13,051 nucleotides of DNA from MGML01 sp964493985 (GTDB taxonomy: Bacteria > Chloroflexota > Dehalococcoidia > Dehalococcoidales > UBA2162): positions 1 to 13,051 of the forward strand of contig CAZBQL010000088.1 of assembly GCA_964493985.1 (NCBI GenBank), given 5' to 3'. The notes beneath the pieces are model-generated. The model had not been told where the DNA came from and searched no databases. It saw nothing but the letters and a program-made list of their open reading frames with translations. Made by a program: the position numbers and the translations under genes. Of the stretch, positions 1 to 6,630 are shown one piece after another. Position 1 is the stretch's first letter; each line of letters begins with the position of its first letter.

Positions 1-67
1 GAGAGGATTTGAACCTCCGACCACCTGAACCCCATTCAGGTGCGCTACCTGGCTGCGCTACACCCCG
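1..67 (-). tRNA. tRNA-Pro (anticodon GGG), 3' end cut by window edge
   Basis: Read on the minus strand from 67 downward, the sequence folds as a tRNA. It has a 5' acceptor strand CGGGGTG (67-61), T8-A9, a D stem GCGC/GCGC, and an anticodon stem CCTGA/TCAGG closing the loop ATGGGGT. That loop gives anticodon GGG, which reads proline codon CCC. The T arm GGAGG-TTCAAAT-CCTCT follows. The window stops at about residue 66, so the 3' acceptor strand, discriminator base and CCA are not visible. The identity rests on the anticodon and on the CGGGGTG acceptor usual for bacterial tRNA-Pro. Confidence 0.95.
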
Positions 68-88
68 ACCCGCCGCACAACAACGGCA

Positions 89-114
89 ACCCCATTGTCA
101 TATATTAATGGGGT
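89..114. repeat. 8-bp inverted repeat over the tRNA promoter
   Basis: ACCCCATT (89-96) and AATGGGGT (107-114) are perfect reverse complements with a 10-nt spacer. The dyad covers the proposed -10 of the tRNA promoter and lies upstream of yggS. It has no T-run on either strand, so it does not look like a terminator. An operator or a chance dyad are both possible. Confidence 0.4.
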
Positions 115-123
115 CATAGTCAA
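94..123 (-). promoter_or_regulatory. Possible promoter of tRNA-Pro
   Basis: On the minus strand a TTGACT hexamer (123-118) is followed after 18 nt by GACAAT (99-94), which matches the -10 consensus at 4 of 6. Transcription would start near 87, about 20 nt before the mature tRNA. The -35 is good and the -10 is weak. Confidence 0.35.
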
Positions 124-136
124 GAGACACGCATAA

Positions 137-165
137 TGGAAAACATTTCCGTTTATTGCTAGAAT
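137..165 (+). promoter_or_regulatory. Extended -10 promoter of yggS
   Basis: TAGAAT (160-165) is preceded directly by TGC (157-159), which gives an extended -10 element. A partial -35, TGGAAA (137-142, 4 of 6), lies 17 nt upstream. The start site would be near 172, only about 7 nt before the ATG at 179. No Shine-Dalgarno sequence is visible in that space. Confidence 0.5.
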
Positions 166-178
166 CAATCTGTAAGTT

Positions 179-847
179 ATGTCGCAAATAACAAAAAACG
201 TCAAACGCATACTGGCTGAACTTCCGGAAGGCGTCTTACTGGTCGCCGCCGTAAAGTCGCGCTTGCTGGCGGAAATTCTCGAAGCCTTAGAAGCCGGTGC
301 TAAAGTCATGGGTGAGAACTATCTCCAGGAAGCCGAGACGGCATACGAAGTAATAGGCAACCGGGCGCAGTGGCACTTCATCGGTCACCTCCAGAAAAAC
401 AAGGTTAAAAAGGCTGTGCAGTTGTTCGACATGATAGAAACGGTCGACTCCGCAGCAATCGCCACCCTGATAGACAAGCGCTGTGAGCAGACGGGCAAAG
501 TCATGCCGGTGCTTATCGAGGTAAACAGCGGCAGAGAACCGCAGAAGTCGGGCGTACTTCCGGAGGATGCGGAACGATTAGTCCGGCAGATCGCGGAATA
601 TAATAAAATCCGCGTACGGGGACTGATGACAATGGGTCCGGCCACAGGAGACCCGGAGGATTCCCGACCGTACTTCGTCGAGACCAGAAAAGTCTTCGAG
701 AAAATAAAGTCGCTCGATATACCGGAAGTCGAAATGAAATACCTCTCGATGGGCATGACGAATTCCTATCGGGTGGCCATCGAAGAGGGTGCGAATATAG
801 TACGACTGGGTAGTATTATTTTCGGAGACAGACCGCCAGGAAAATAA
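179..847 (+). CDS. yggS: YggS/PLPBP family pyridoxal phosphate homeostasis protein
   Basis: This is a 222-aa protein of the COG0325 family, single-domain TIM barrels that bind pyridoxal 5'-phosphate without known catalysis. In studied members they help keep free B6 vitamers and amino acid pools in balance in the cytoplasm. The PLP lysine is K26 in LVAAVKS (family form LVAVSKT). Other family blocks are GENYLQE (45-51), HFIGHLQKNK (66-75), IEVNSGRE with N116, LMTMGP (149-154), the phosphate-binding LSMGM (189-193) and VRLGSIIFG (208-216). The N-terminus is about 10 residues shorter than in E. coli, where the lysine is K36. The ATG at 179 has no clear ribosome binding site. The gene ends 30 nt before mobB on the same strand and may be cotranscribed with it. 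Confidence 0.93.
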   Translation: MSQITKNVKRILAELPEGVLLVAAVKSRLLAEILEALEAGAKVMGENYLQEAETAYEVIGNRAQWHFIGHLQKNKVKKAVQLFDMIETVDSAAIATLIDKRCEQTGKVMPVLIEVNSGREPQKSGVLPEDAERLVRQIAEYNKIRVRGLMTMGPATGDPEDSRPYFVETRKVFEKIKSLDIPEVEMKYLSMGMTNSYRVAIEEGANIVRLGSIIFGDRPPGK

Positions 848-877
848 ATCGGATTCCCATTTATAAGGAGTCAAGAT

Positions 878-1516
878 ATGGCTGCGATAGTATCATTTAT
901 CGGAAAATCGAACTCGGGTAAAACAACCCTGCTGGAAAAAGTTATCGTTGAACTTACCTCGAGAAAATACAAAGTTGCCACCATCAAGCACACCGCTGAG
1001 GAAGCGACGCTCGACACGCCCGGCAAGGATACCTGGCGCCACCTTCGCGCCGGAAGCAAAGCCACCGCCATTGGCTCCGATAAAAGAATCGTCCTCATCA
1101 AGCCGGTGAAAAGGAAATCGACCGTTGAAGAAATGGCACGATTACTCGGCGAGGACTACGACATCATAATCACCGAGGGATTCAAGCAGGGCCCCTATCC
1201 GAAAATAGAAGTGCACCGCAGGGAGATTGGCCCCCTGTTGACCGGTATAAAGAACGTGATCGCAATCGCCACCAACGAGTCGTTGGATACCGAAGCCCGG
1301 CAGTTCTCGATCGACGACCCTGTAAGCGTTGCCGATTTCATTGAAGAAGAGTTCATCAAACCGCAGGATGAACGTCTGTCGCTCTATGTAAACGACGAAC
1401 TTATGACCCTGAGCGCCTTCCCTCATCAGATCATCACCAACCTTCTCCTTGCCATAGCGAACTCTCTCAAAGGTGTCAATAAGGTAAAGAACCTGAAAAT
1501 CTTCTACAGGAAGTAG
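878..1516 (+). CDS. mobB: MobB-type GTPase with C-terminal extension (molybdopterin-guanine dinucleotide biosynthesis)
   Basis: This is a 212-aa P-loop protein. Walker A is GKSNSGKT (9-16). Further MobB features are IKHT (36-39), the DTPGKDTWRHLRAGS block (46-60) and TEGFK (99-103) after the hydrophobic strand DIII. In E. coli MobB binds GTP and assists MobA in attaching GMP to molybdopterin for oxidoreductases such as those of the DMSO reductase family. E. coli MobB is about 175 aa. Here a segment from about residue 165 to 212 (RLSLYVNDEL...LKGVNKVKNLKIFYRK) is added, with alternating beta-like and helical stretches. A strong AAGGAG (865-870) lies 7 nt before the ATG at 878. No mobA or moe gene is in view, so the role in Mo/W cofactor synthesis comes from the family only. 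Confidence 0.9.
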   Translation: MAAIVSFIGKSNSGKTTLLEKVIVELTSRKYKVATIKHTAEEATLDTPGKDTWRHLRAGSKATAIGSDKRIVLIKPVKRKSTVEEMARLLGEDYDIIITEGFKQGPYPKIEVHRREIGPLLTGIKNVIAIATNESLDTEARQFSIDDPVSVADFIEEEFIKPQDERLSLYVNDELMTLSAFPHQIITNLLLAIANSLKGVNKVKNLKIFYRK

Positions 1517-1563
1517 AAAGTAAAATATAATTTCAACTTCCGGGTACGGAATTCTTAAGTAAT

Positions 1564-1590
1564 AATCCCAAAACTTGAGATTGTTTTTTT
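1564..1590 (+). terminator. Weak candidate terminator after mobB
   Basis: AATCCC (1564-1569) and GAGATT (1577-1582) can pair with one mismatch around a 7-nt loop, and seven T follow (1584-1590). The stem is short and AT-rich, so termination here is doubtful. Confidence 0.25.
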
Positions 1591-1591
1591 A

Positions 1592-1644
1592 TTAGTGCTT
1601 CGAATTTGTTTAGAGCTTAGAGATCAGGATTTAGAATTTGTAGC
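1592..1644 (+). repeat. Heptamer repeat, copy 1 (TTAGNNN period)
   Basis: The sequence reads in 7-nt units: TTAGTGC, TTCGAAT, then a 4-nt spacer TTGT, then TTAGAGC, TTAGAGA, TCAGGAT, TTAGAAT and TTGTAGC. The same order, including the 4-nt spacer, recurs at 10857-10909, with about 40 of 50 bases alike by eye. A reverse-oriented relative lies at 8995-9040. It occupies the space between the 3' ends of mobB and mutL and shows no coding potential. Confidence 0.7.
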
Positions 1645-1665
1645 TATATCTTTTTTCGTCAATTG

Positions 1666-3402
1666 CTACGTCCGCCGGAACTCCCTTTCAAGCTGGGCAT
1701 TTGTTAGGCGGATGATGGTCGGCCTACCGTGAGGGCAGGTGTTCGGTGTGGAGGTTTTTTCGAGTTGTCGCAGCAGCTCTCTCATTTCTTGGTCAGTGAG
1801 GATTTGCCCGGCCTTGATCGCTCCGTGGCAGGCAAAGGAAATGCCAAGTTGTTCCCGCCAGTCGCTGCCTTTCTCGGCACCGACCATATCCAGCAGCTCG
1901 CGAAGGGTCGCCGACCAGTCTTTTCCGTTCAGCATTGCCGGCACCGACCTTACAAGATATGAACGGTCGCCGAACGGTTCGATAGCAAATCCGAACTGGG
2001 AAAGGTCCGGATAACAGGTCTTCAGCACCTCATCCTGTCCCGGAGAAACTTCAAAGGTTGCCGGTTCCAGCAAGCCCTGTATTTCAACCTTCCTGAGTGT
2101 ACTCTCCTCGCGTATCTTCTCGAAAAGTATCCTCTCGTGGGCAGCATGCTGATCGATTATGTAAAGTCCATCCGGCCCTTCGGCAATGATATACGTCCCG
2201 GACACCTGCCCGACCGGTCGAAGGGCTGGAAGCGACTGCGAAGGAGTAAACTGCTCGTCGGAAAAAGGGACCGGAGCAGTCAGGCCATGTGTATGATGGA
2301 TCGCTGGCAAAGGAGAGGTAAACAGAGACGTTTCCTGTCGCGAAGCCCGATTGTATTCCGGGGAAACTTCCTCGATCACAGGCACCGGCGACTGCTGGAG
2401 TATTGCCTGTCGCACCGCTTTCTGGACAACGCTGAAGATTGGACGGTCGTCCTTGAACTTGATTTCGGTCTTGGTCGGATGGATATTCACATCCACATCA
2501 CCCGGCGGGACGGTTATATTGATCACCGATACCGGGTGTCTGCCCTGCATCAGCATTCCGTGATATGCTTCCTCGACCGCATAGGAAAGGACCCGACTGT
2601 TGATCCAGCGCCGGTTCACAAAAAAACTCATATAGTTCCGGTTCGCCCGGCTGATCGCCGGTGATCCGACCATTCCGTCGACCTTTACCTGAGATTGCGC
2701 AGGATCGGTTTTCCATGTTTCCTCCCGCTCGTCCAGTGACATCATACCGCGGGCTGTTTCAGCCCCGTAGATTTCAAGCACAGCATCGGAGATGTTGCCT
2801 GTACCAGGTGTCCTTACATTTGTACGCCCGTCCACTGTCAGGACAAACTTCACTCCTGGGTACGCCAGGGCGTACTGACTGACCACATTAGCGATATGAC
2901 TGTTCTCGGTAGAAGTAGATTTCAGGAATTTCAGTCGCGCCGGCACGTTTCTTAAAAGGTCTCGGACCGTGATAGTGGTCCCCTGCGAACGCCCCCGACC
3001 GCCGGTTTCTTCGATAGTTCCTTCTTTCATCGACAGGTAACTTCCGGTCGTCTCGCCTTCCGAGCAGGTGACTATTTCTATTCGCGATACGGCAGCAATA
3101 CTGGGAAGGGCTTCCCCTCGAAAACCCAGGCTGCCTATGGCTTCAAGATCGGACGGATTGTTAACCTTGCTGGTGGCATGCCGCTGGAAGGCAAGTTCCA
3201 GTTCACCCGCGGGAATACCGATACCGTTATCGGTGATACGAATCATCCCGATTCCTCCCCCGGAAGTCTCTACTGAAATCTGGGTGGAACCGGCATCCAG
3301 AGAATTTTCCACCAGTTCCTTCACCACAGAAGCCGGTCTTTCGATCACTTCACCGGCGGCAATGCGTGATACCATTTCACGGTCGAGTATTCTGATAGTC
3401 AT
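1666..3402 (-). CDS. mutL: DNA mismatch repair protein MutL with endonuclease motif
   Basis: This is a 578-aa MutL. The N-terminal GHKL ATPase has E29 and N33 in the block KELVENSLDAG (28-38), D58 in TDNG, GFRGEAL (93-99) and the DVNIHPTKTE block (304-313). A Pro/Ser/Thr-rich linker (about 340-395) leads to the dimerisation/nuclease domain from about 397. The metal-binding motif DQHA-X2-E-X4-E is intact (417-428), as is CPHGRP (556-561), and an FxR-like FRR ends the protein. The usual ACR motif reads ACH (524-526). These features mark the nicking MutL type found in bacteria without MutH, which cuts the new strand after MutS finds a mismatch. The ATG at 3402 aligns with the E. coli start. AAAGGA lies upstream, about 12 nt away. 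The gene has its own consensus promoter. Confidence 0.97.
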   Translation of the reverse strand: MTIRILDREMVSRIAAGEVIERPASVVKELVENSLDAGSTQISVETSGGGIGMIRITDNGIGIPAGELELAFQRHATSKVNNPSDLEAIGSLGFRGEALPSIAAVSRIEIVTCSEGETTGSYLSMKEGTIEETGGRGRSQGTTITVRDLLRNVPARLKFLKSTSTENSHIANVVSQYALAYPGVKFVLTVDGRTNVRTPGTGNISDAVLEIYGAETARGMMSLDEREETWKTDPAQSQVKVDGMVGSPAISRANRNYMSFFVNRRWINSRVLSYAVEEAYHGMLMQGRHPVSVINITVPPGDVDVNIHPTKTEIKFKDDRPIFSVVQKAVRQAILQQSPVPVIEEVSPEYNRASRQETSLFTSPLPAIHHTHGLTAPVPFSDEQFTPSQSLPALRPVGQVSGTYIIAEGPDGLYIIDQHAAHERILFEKIREESTLRKVEIQGLLEPATFEVSPGQDEVLKTCYPDLSQFGFAIEPFGDRSYLVRSVPAMLNGKDWSATLRELLDMVGAEKGSDWREQLGISFACHGAIKAGQILTDQEMRELLRQLEKTSTPNTCPHGRPTIIRLTNAQLEREFRRT

Positions 3403-3424
3403 ACCAAATCAAATCCTTTCCAGA

Positions 3425-3453
3425 ATCATACACGTTTCCGTGTAAATTGTCAA
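3425..3453 (-). promoter_or_regulatory. Sigma-70 type promoter of mutL
   Basis: On the minus strand TTGACA (3453-3448, 6 of 6) and TATGAT (3430-3425, 5 of 6) are separated by exactly 17 nt. The start site would fall near 3418, which leaves about 16 nt before the mutL ATG. The promoter lies just inside the edge of the N gap, so mutL is probably transcribed on its own or as a first gene. Confidence 0.85.
3429..3444. promoter_or_regulatory. Perfect dyad between -35 and -10 of mutL, candidate operator
   Basis: TACACG (3429-3434) and CGTGTA (3439-3444) are perfect reverse complements with a 4-nt centre. The dyad fills most of the spacer and touches the -10 element, a typical place for a repressor site. 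It is not the Gram-positive SOS box GAAC-N4-GTTC. No regulator is known from this window. Confidence 0.5.
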
Positions 3454-3461
3454 GGGGTAAA

Positions 3462-3561
3462 NNNNNNNNNNNNNNNNNNNNNNNNNNNNNNNNNNNNNNN
3501 NNNNNNNNNNNNNNNNNNNNNNNNNNNNNNNNNNNNNNNNNNNNNNNNNNNNNNNNNNNNN
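3462..3561. other. Assembly gap, 100 N
   Basis: Exactly 100 N are present, the usual placeholder for a scaffold gap of unknown size. True length and content are unknown. Anything between the mutL promoter and the 3' end of pcrA, including a terminator or further genes, cannot be judged. Confidence 0.99.
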
Positions 3562-3571
3562 AGGATACTGC

Positions 3572-5794
3572 TTAGTCTGTTTTTTCTAGGTTGGCAAAAC
3601 TGAGAAGCAGTTTCTTGACAGCGCCGTTGAAGGCAATGACTATTTCAGCGTCATTTTTCACCGGCTGGCAACTCACCACCACTCCCTTACCGAACTGGGC
3701 ATGATAGACATGGTCTCCCGCCTGGTATTCACTGGCGACAGCGGTCGACGCCGACATCGCAGCCGGTCTGTTCCAGGCCTGAATCGACGGGAATATACCG
3801 TTTTCACTACTTTCTTTCCAGTCGCCTGTCGATATCAGATGCTTCGGAATATCATTAAGAAAGCGTGACGGTTCGCTGACCTGGCTCCTGCCCATCAGGC
3901 TGCGCCGGAAGGCTCTGACCAGGTAGACACGCTGCTTGGCCCGGGTCACGCCCACGTAACATAACCTCCGTTCTTCCTCCATCTGCATCGGATCGTCGAA
4001 CGTCCTGAAATGCGGGAGCAGGCCATCTTCCATCCCTGCAATAAACACCACCGGAAATTCCAGTCCCTTAGCCTGATGTAACGTAATCAGGGTAACCGCC
4101 GAAAGACCTTCGTCGAGTCCATCGACATCTGAGACCAGCGTCACTTCTTCAAGGAAAGCCGCCAGGCATTCCTGGGGCGAAAGATCACCGTAATCCTTTT
4201 GTGCTACCGAACGAAGCTCAAGAATATTCTCCCATCGCTCCTCGCCATCGCCGTTAGCCTCGTTCAGTATATACTCTTTGTAACCGGACCGCTCAACGAC
4301 GAGGTCGAATAACTCGGTCAGCTTCAACTCCTTACTCCGGGATATTAACTCCTCCATCAAATCTGAAAACGCCTTGAGCACCCTGCTTATGTGAGAATTG
4401 AATGGCGATTCCATATCATCGATCGATTCCCCGTTCATACATCGCAGCGCTTCGAATTGCGACACACCCATCGACTTCGCCCAGGCTGCCAGTTTCAATT
4501 GGGTCTGTTGGCCGATCCCCCTCTGGGGGACGTTGATAACCCTCATAAGGCTGACGCTGTCATGCGGGTTCTGTATCAGTCTCAGGTAGGCGATAATATC
4601 CTTGACTTCGCGCCTCTCATAAAATCGGGTCCCCGCCACCAGCTTATAGGGCATTCCGTAGCGGATAAAGGCTTCTTCCAGGACACGCGACTGGGCATTG
4701 GTCCGGTACATCACGGCACACTCACCAAGAGTATACTCGCACTGTTCCACCAGTCGTTCTATCTCGCTGACAACGAACTGGGCTTCCTCCTGTTCGGTAT
4801 AGGTTTCCACCACCACGGCAGAAGTACCTTCATCATTCTGCGTCCAGAGATTGACCGGTTTTCGCTGCTGATTTGCCGAAATGATACACGACGCCGTTTC
4901 GAGAATAGTCTTGGTCGACCGATAATTCTCCTCCAGCATCACTACCTTGGCATCGGGATAGTCCTTCTCGAAATTAAGTATATTACGGACATCAGCGAAT
5001 CGCCACGAGTATATCGACTGGTCGGGATCGCCGACCACGCAGATATTCCGGTACTTGCCGCCGATCTGCTTGATAAGCTCGTACTGTACAAGATTGGTGT
5101 CCTGAAATTCGTCCACCATCAGGTGAACGTATCGCGACTGGTAACGTGCCAGGATATCAGGATGATTGCGGAAGAGCAGCACCGTTTTCATCAGCAGGTC
5201 GTCGAAGTCGAGAGCATTGCTCTCTTCTAGTATACGCTGGTAGTTCTCATAGACGCGGCTGACCACTTCGTCGAAATAATTCCGCTCGGTTTTTACGAAC
5301 TCAGCGGGAGAAAGCATCCGGCTTTTTGCCGAAGATATCGCTGAAAGTATCGCCCCGGGTGCATACTGCTTGGGATCGAAATCAGCTTCCTGGATACTGC
5401 GTTTGACTACCGAAATCTGGTCTTCACGATCGTAAATAACGAATTGGGGGTCGATATTCGCAACATTTCCGCTGGCATGGAGTATACGAACGCAAATAGC
5501 ATGAAATGTACCAATGCTAACTAGATCACGCTTACTCCAATCAAGTAGAGGAGCTGCAGAATCTTTTTCAATCGTACCGAATAGTCTTGTACTCATTTCC
5601 CTGGCGGCTTTGTTGGTGAACGTAACCGCCATAATACTGCGGGGACTTACTCCGCACGTCTTAATCAGATAAGCAATACGATGAGTGATTACCCTGGTCT
5701 TGCCGCTGCCGGGTCCGGCTAATATAAGTACCGGTCCGCTGATGGCTTCTACAGCTTTTCTCTGAGCCGGGTTAAGGGTCGCAAGAATATCCAT
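3572..5794 (-). CDS. pcrA: ATP-dependent DNA helicase PcrA/UvrD
   Basis: This is a 740-aa superfamily 1A helicase moving 3' to 5', used in nucleotide excision and mismatch repair and in clearing RecA or stalled RNA polymerase. In order: Q motif near Q11, Walker A GPGSGKT (27-33), motif Ia TFTNKAAREM (58-67), Walker B DEFQDT (228-233), motif III GDPDQSIYSWRFA (255-267), motif IV ENYRST (289-294), motif V ITLHQAKGLEF (570-580) and motif VI EERRLCYVGVTRAKQR (607-622). Residues 689-740, with GDHVYHAQFGKG, match the C-terminal Tudor-like domain of PcrA that contacts RNA polymerase. The start MDILATLNPAQ aligns with other PcrA proteins. An AAGAAGGA runs right up to the ATG, too close for a normal Shine-Dalgarno. 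The stop lies 10 nt from the N gap. Confidence 0.97.
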   Translation of the reverse strand: MDILATLNPAQRKAVEAISGPVLILAGPGSGKTRVITHRIAYLIKTCGVSPRSIMAVTFTNKAAREMSTRLFGTIEKDSAAPLLDWSKRDLVSIGTFHAICVRILHASGNVANIDPQFVIYDREDQISVVKRSIQEADFDPKQYAPGAILSAISSAKSRMLSPAEFVKTERNYFDEVVSRVYENYQRILEESNALDFDDLLMKTVLLFRNHPDILARYQSRYVHLMVDEFQDTNLVQYELIKQIGGKYRNICVVGDPDQSIYSWRFADVRNILNFEKDYPDAKVVMLEENYRSTKTILETASCIISANQQRKPVNLWTQNDEGTSAVVVETYTEQEEAQFVVSEIERLVEQCEYTLGECAVMYRTNAQSRVLEEAFIRYGMPYKLVAGTRFYERREVKDIIAYLRLIQNPHDSVSLMRVINVPQRGIGQQTQLKLAAWAKSMGVSQFEALRCMNGESIDDMESPFNSHISRVLKAFSDLMEELISRSKELKLTELFDLVVERSGYKEYILNEANGDGEERWENILELRSVAQKDYGDLSPQECLAAFLEEVTLVSDVDGLDEGLSAVTLITLHQAKGLEFPVVFIAGMEDGLLPHFRTFDDPMQMEEERRLCYVGVTRAKQRVYLVRAFRRSLMGRSQVSEPSRFLNDIPKHLISTGDWKESSENGIFPSIQAWNRPAAMSASTAVASEYQAGDHVYHAQFGKGVVVSCQPVKNDAEIVIAFNGAVKKLLLSFANLEKTD

Positions 5795-5802
5795 TCCTTC
5801 TT

Positions 5803-5831
5803 ATTATAGCATCGTATCAAGACCGGGTTAA
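5803..5831 (-). promoter_or_regulatory. Extended -10 promoter of pcrA, very close to the start codon
   Basis: On the minus strand TGC-TATAAT (5811-5803) is a perfect -10 with the extended TGN. A poor -35, TTAACC (5831-5826), is 17 nt upstream. A start 6-7 nt after the -10 would be at about 5796-5797, only 2-3 nt before the ATG at 5794. The mRNA would then be essentially leaderless. Confidence 0.6.
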
Positions 5832-5877
5832 AGTTTTTCCAGAGGGTAATTTTTATTCATTTTTTCGATACGGGCTA

Positions 5878-5906
5878 TTGACAAAATTACATATAAATAT
5901 TATACA
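5878..5906 (+). promoter_or_regulatory. Promoter of plsY
   Basis: TTGACA (5878-5883, 6 of 6) and TATACA (5901-5906, 4 of 6) are 17 nt apart in a very AT-rich stretch. The start site would be near 5913, giving a leader of about 50 nt that holds the AAAGGT ribosome binding site. It diverges from the pcrA promoter. Confidence 0.7.
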
Positions 5907-5963
5907 TAGTTACGCTAGGTATAAGAGAGCAATAATATTCTTCCCTGCAGAAAGGTCGTATTA

Positions 5964-6605
5964 ATGATAGTGAACACGGTTATTGCCATCATTACAGGGT
6001 ACTTGTTAGGGTCGATTCCATCTGCATATATTGCCGGTCGACTGAAGAAAGGTGTGGATATCCGGAAAATAGGCGGCGGGAATATGGGAGCTCTCAACGC
6101 CATTAGAGAGATAGGATGGCCTGCCGGCTCGCTCGTATTGTTTACCGACCTCTGTAAAGGTATTCTGGCTGTTTTAATAGCCAGGTGGCTTGGTCTTCAA
6201 CTCCTCTGGGTACTTGTTGCAGGATTTATGGCAGTGGTCGGTCACAACTGGCCTGTTTTCCTGAAGTTCAGGGGAGGGAAAGGGGGAGCCACCGTCATGG
6301 GAGTACTGCTGGCACTTGTGCCACTCGAATTCCTGTCTGGATTTGTTATTACGGCTATAGTCGTGATTATCACCAGCAATCCGGCTTTGGGAATGGGAAT
6401 CGGTGTTTTATTCATACCGTTGTTCATCTGGTGGTACAACGGCTCCGGCCTGCTTATCGGCTTTTCACTGTTGCTAGGCCTTTTCGTAGCTGCAAGGTTC
6501 ATCATCTCCGGATTAAGGAAAACGCCTGAAGGAACCGATATAAAAAAAGGACTTATCTTCAGCAGGGATTATCACTTCTGGCAGGTCAAAAAGGACCGGC
6601 AGTGA
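5964..6605 (+). CDS. plsY: Acyl-phosphate:glycerol-3-phosphate acyltransferase PlsY
   Basis: This is a 213-aa integral membrane enzyme that moves an acyl group from acyl-phosphate to the sn-1 position of glycerol-3-phosphate, the first step of phospholipid synthesis in most bacteria. The family motifs are present: GSIPSAYIAG (16-25), the glycine/asparagine loop GGGNMGALN (37-45), D62 with K65-G66, GHNWPVFLKFRGGKGGAT (93-110) and a final block around GLIFSRDY (196-203). Hydrophobic spans near 3-23, 55-76, 79-96, 112-138, 141-158 and 160-182 fit the multi-pass fold. The loop normally reads GSGNxGATN, so the Ser-to-Gly and Thr-to-Leu changes are unusual. AAAGGT (5951-5956) lies 7 nt before the ATG. 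The gene converges on nadE with 25 nt between the stops and no clear terminator. Confidence 0.93.
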   Translation: MIVNTVIAIITGYLLGSIPSAYIAGRLKKGVDIRKIGGGNMGALNAIREIGWPAGSLVLFTDLCKGILAVLIARWLGLQLLWVLVAGFMAVVGHNWPVFLKFRGGKGGATVMGVLLALVPLEFLSGFVITAIVVIITSNPALGMGIGVLFIPLFIWWYNGSGLLIGFSLLLGLFVAARFIISGLRKTPEGTDIKKGLIFSRDYHFWQVKKDRQ

Positions 6606-6630
6606 GTTTACTATCAATCAAAGCCGACAG

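Noticed and set aside
89..114. Inverted repeat as a terminator
   Set aside because: No T-run follows on either strand, and it sits over a promoter rather than at a gene end.
1592..1644. CRISPR array reading of the heptamer repeats
   Set aside because: Units are only 7 nt, degenerate and without spacers, and no cas gene is in the window.
2137..2664. Open frame of 175 codons on the plus strand
   Set aside because: It is antisense to mutL and looks like a shadow of its codon usage. No recognisable protein features.
4391..5230. Open frame of 279 codons on the plus strand
   Set aside because: It lies wholly antisense to pcrA, whose helicase motifs are intact. It has no domain, promoter or ribosome binding site of its own.
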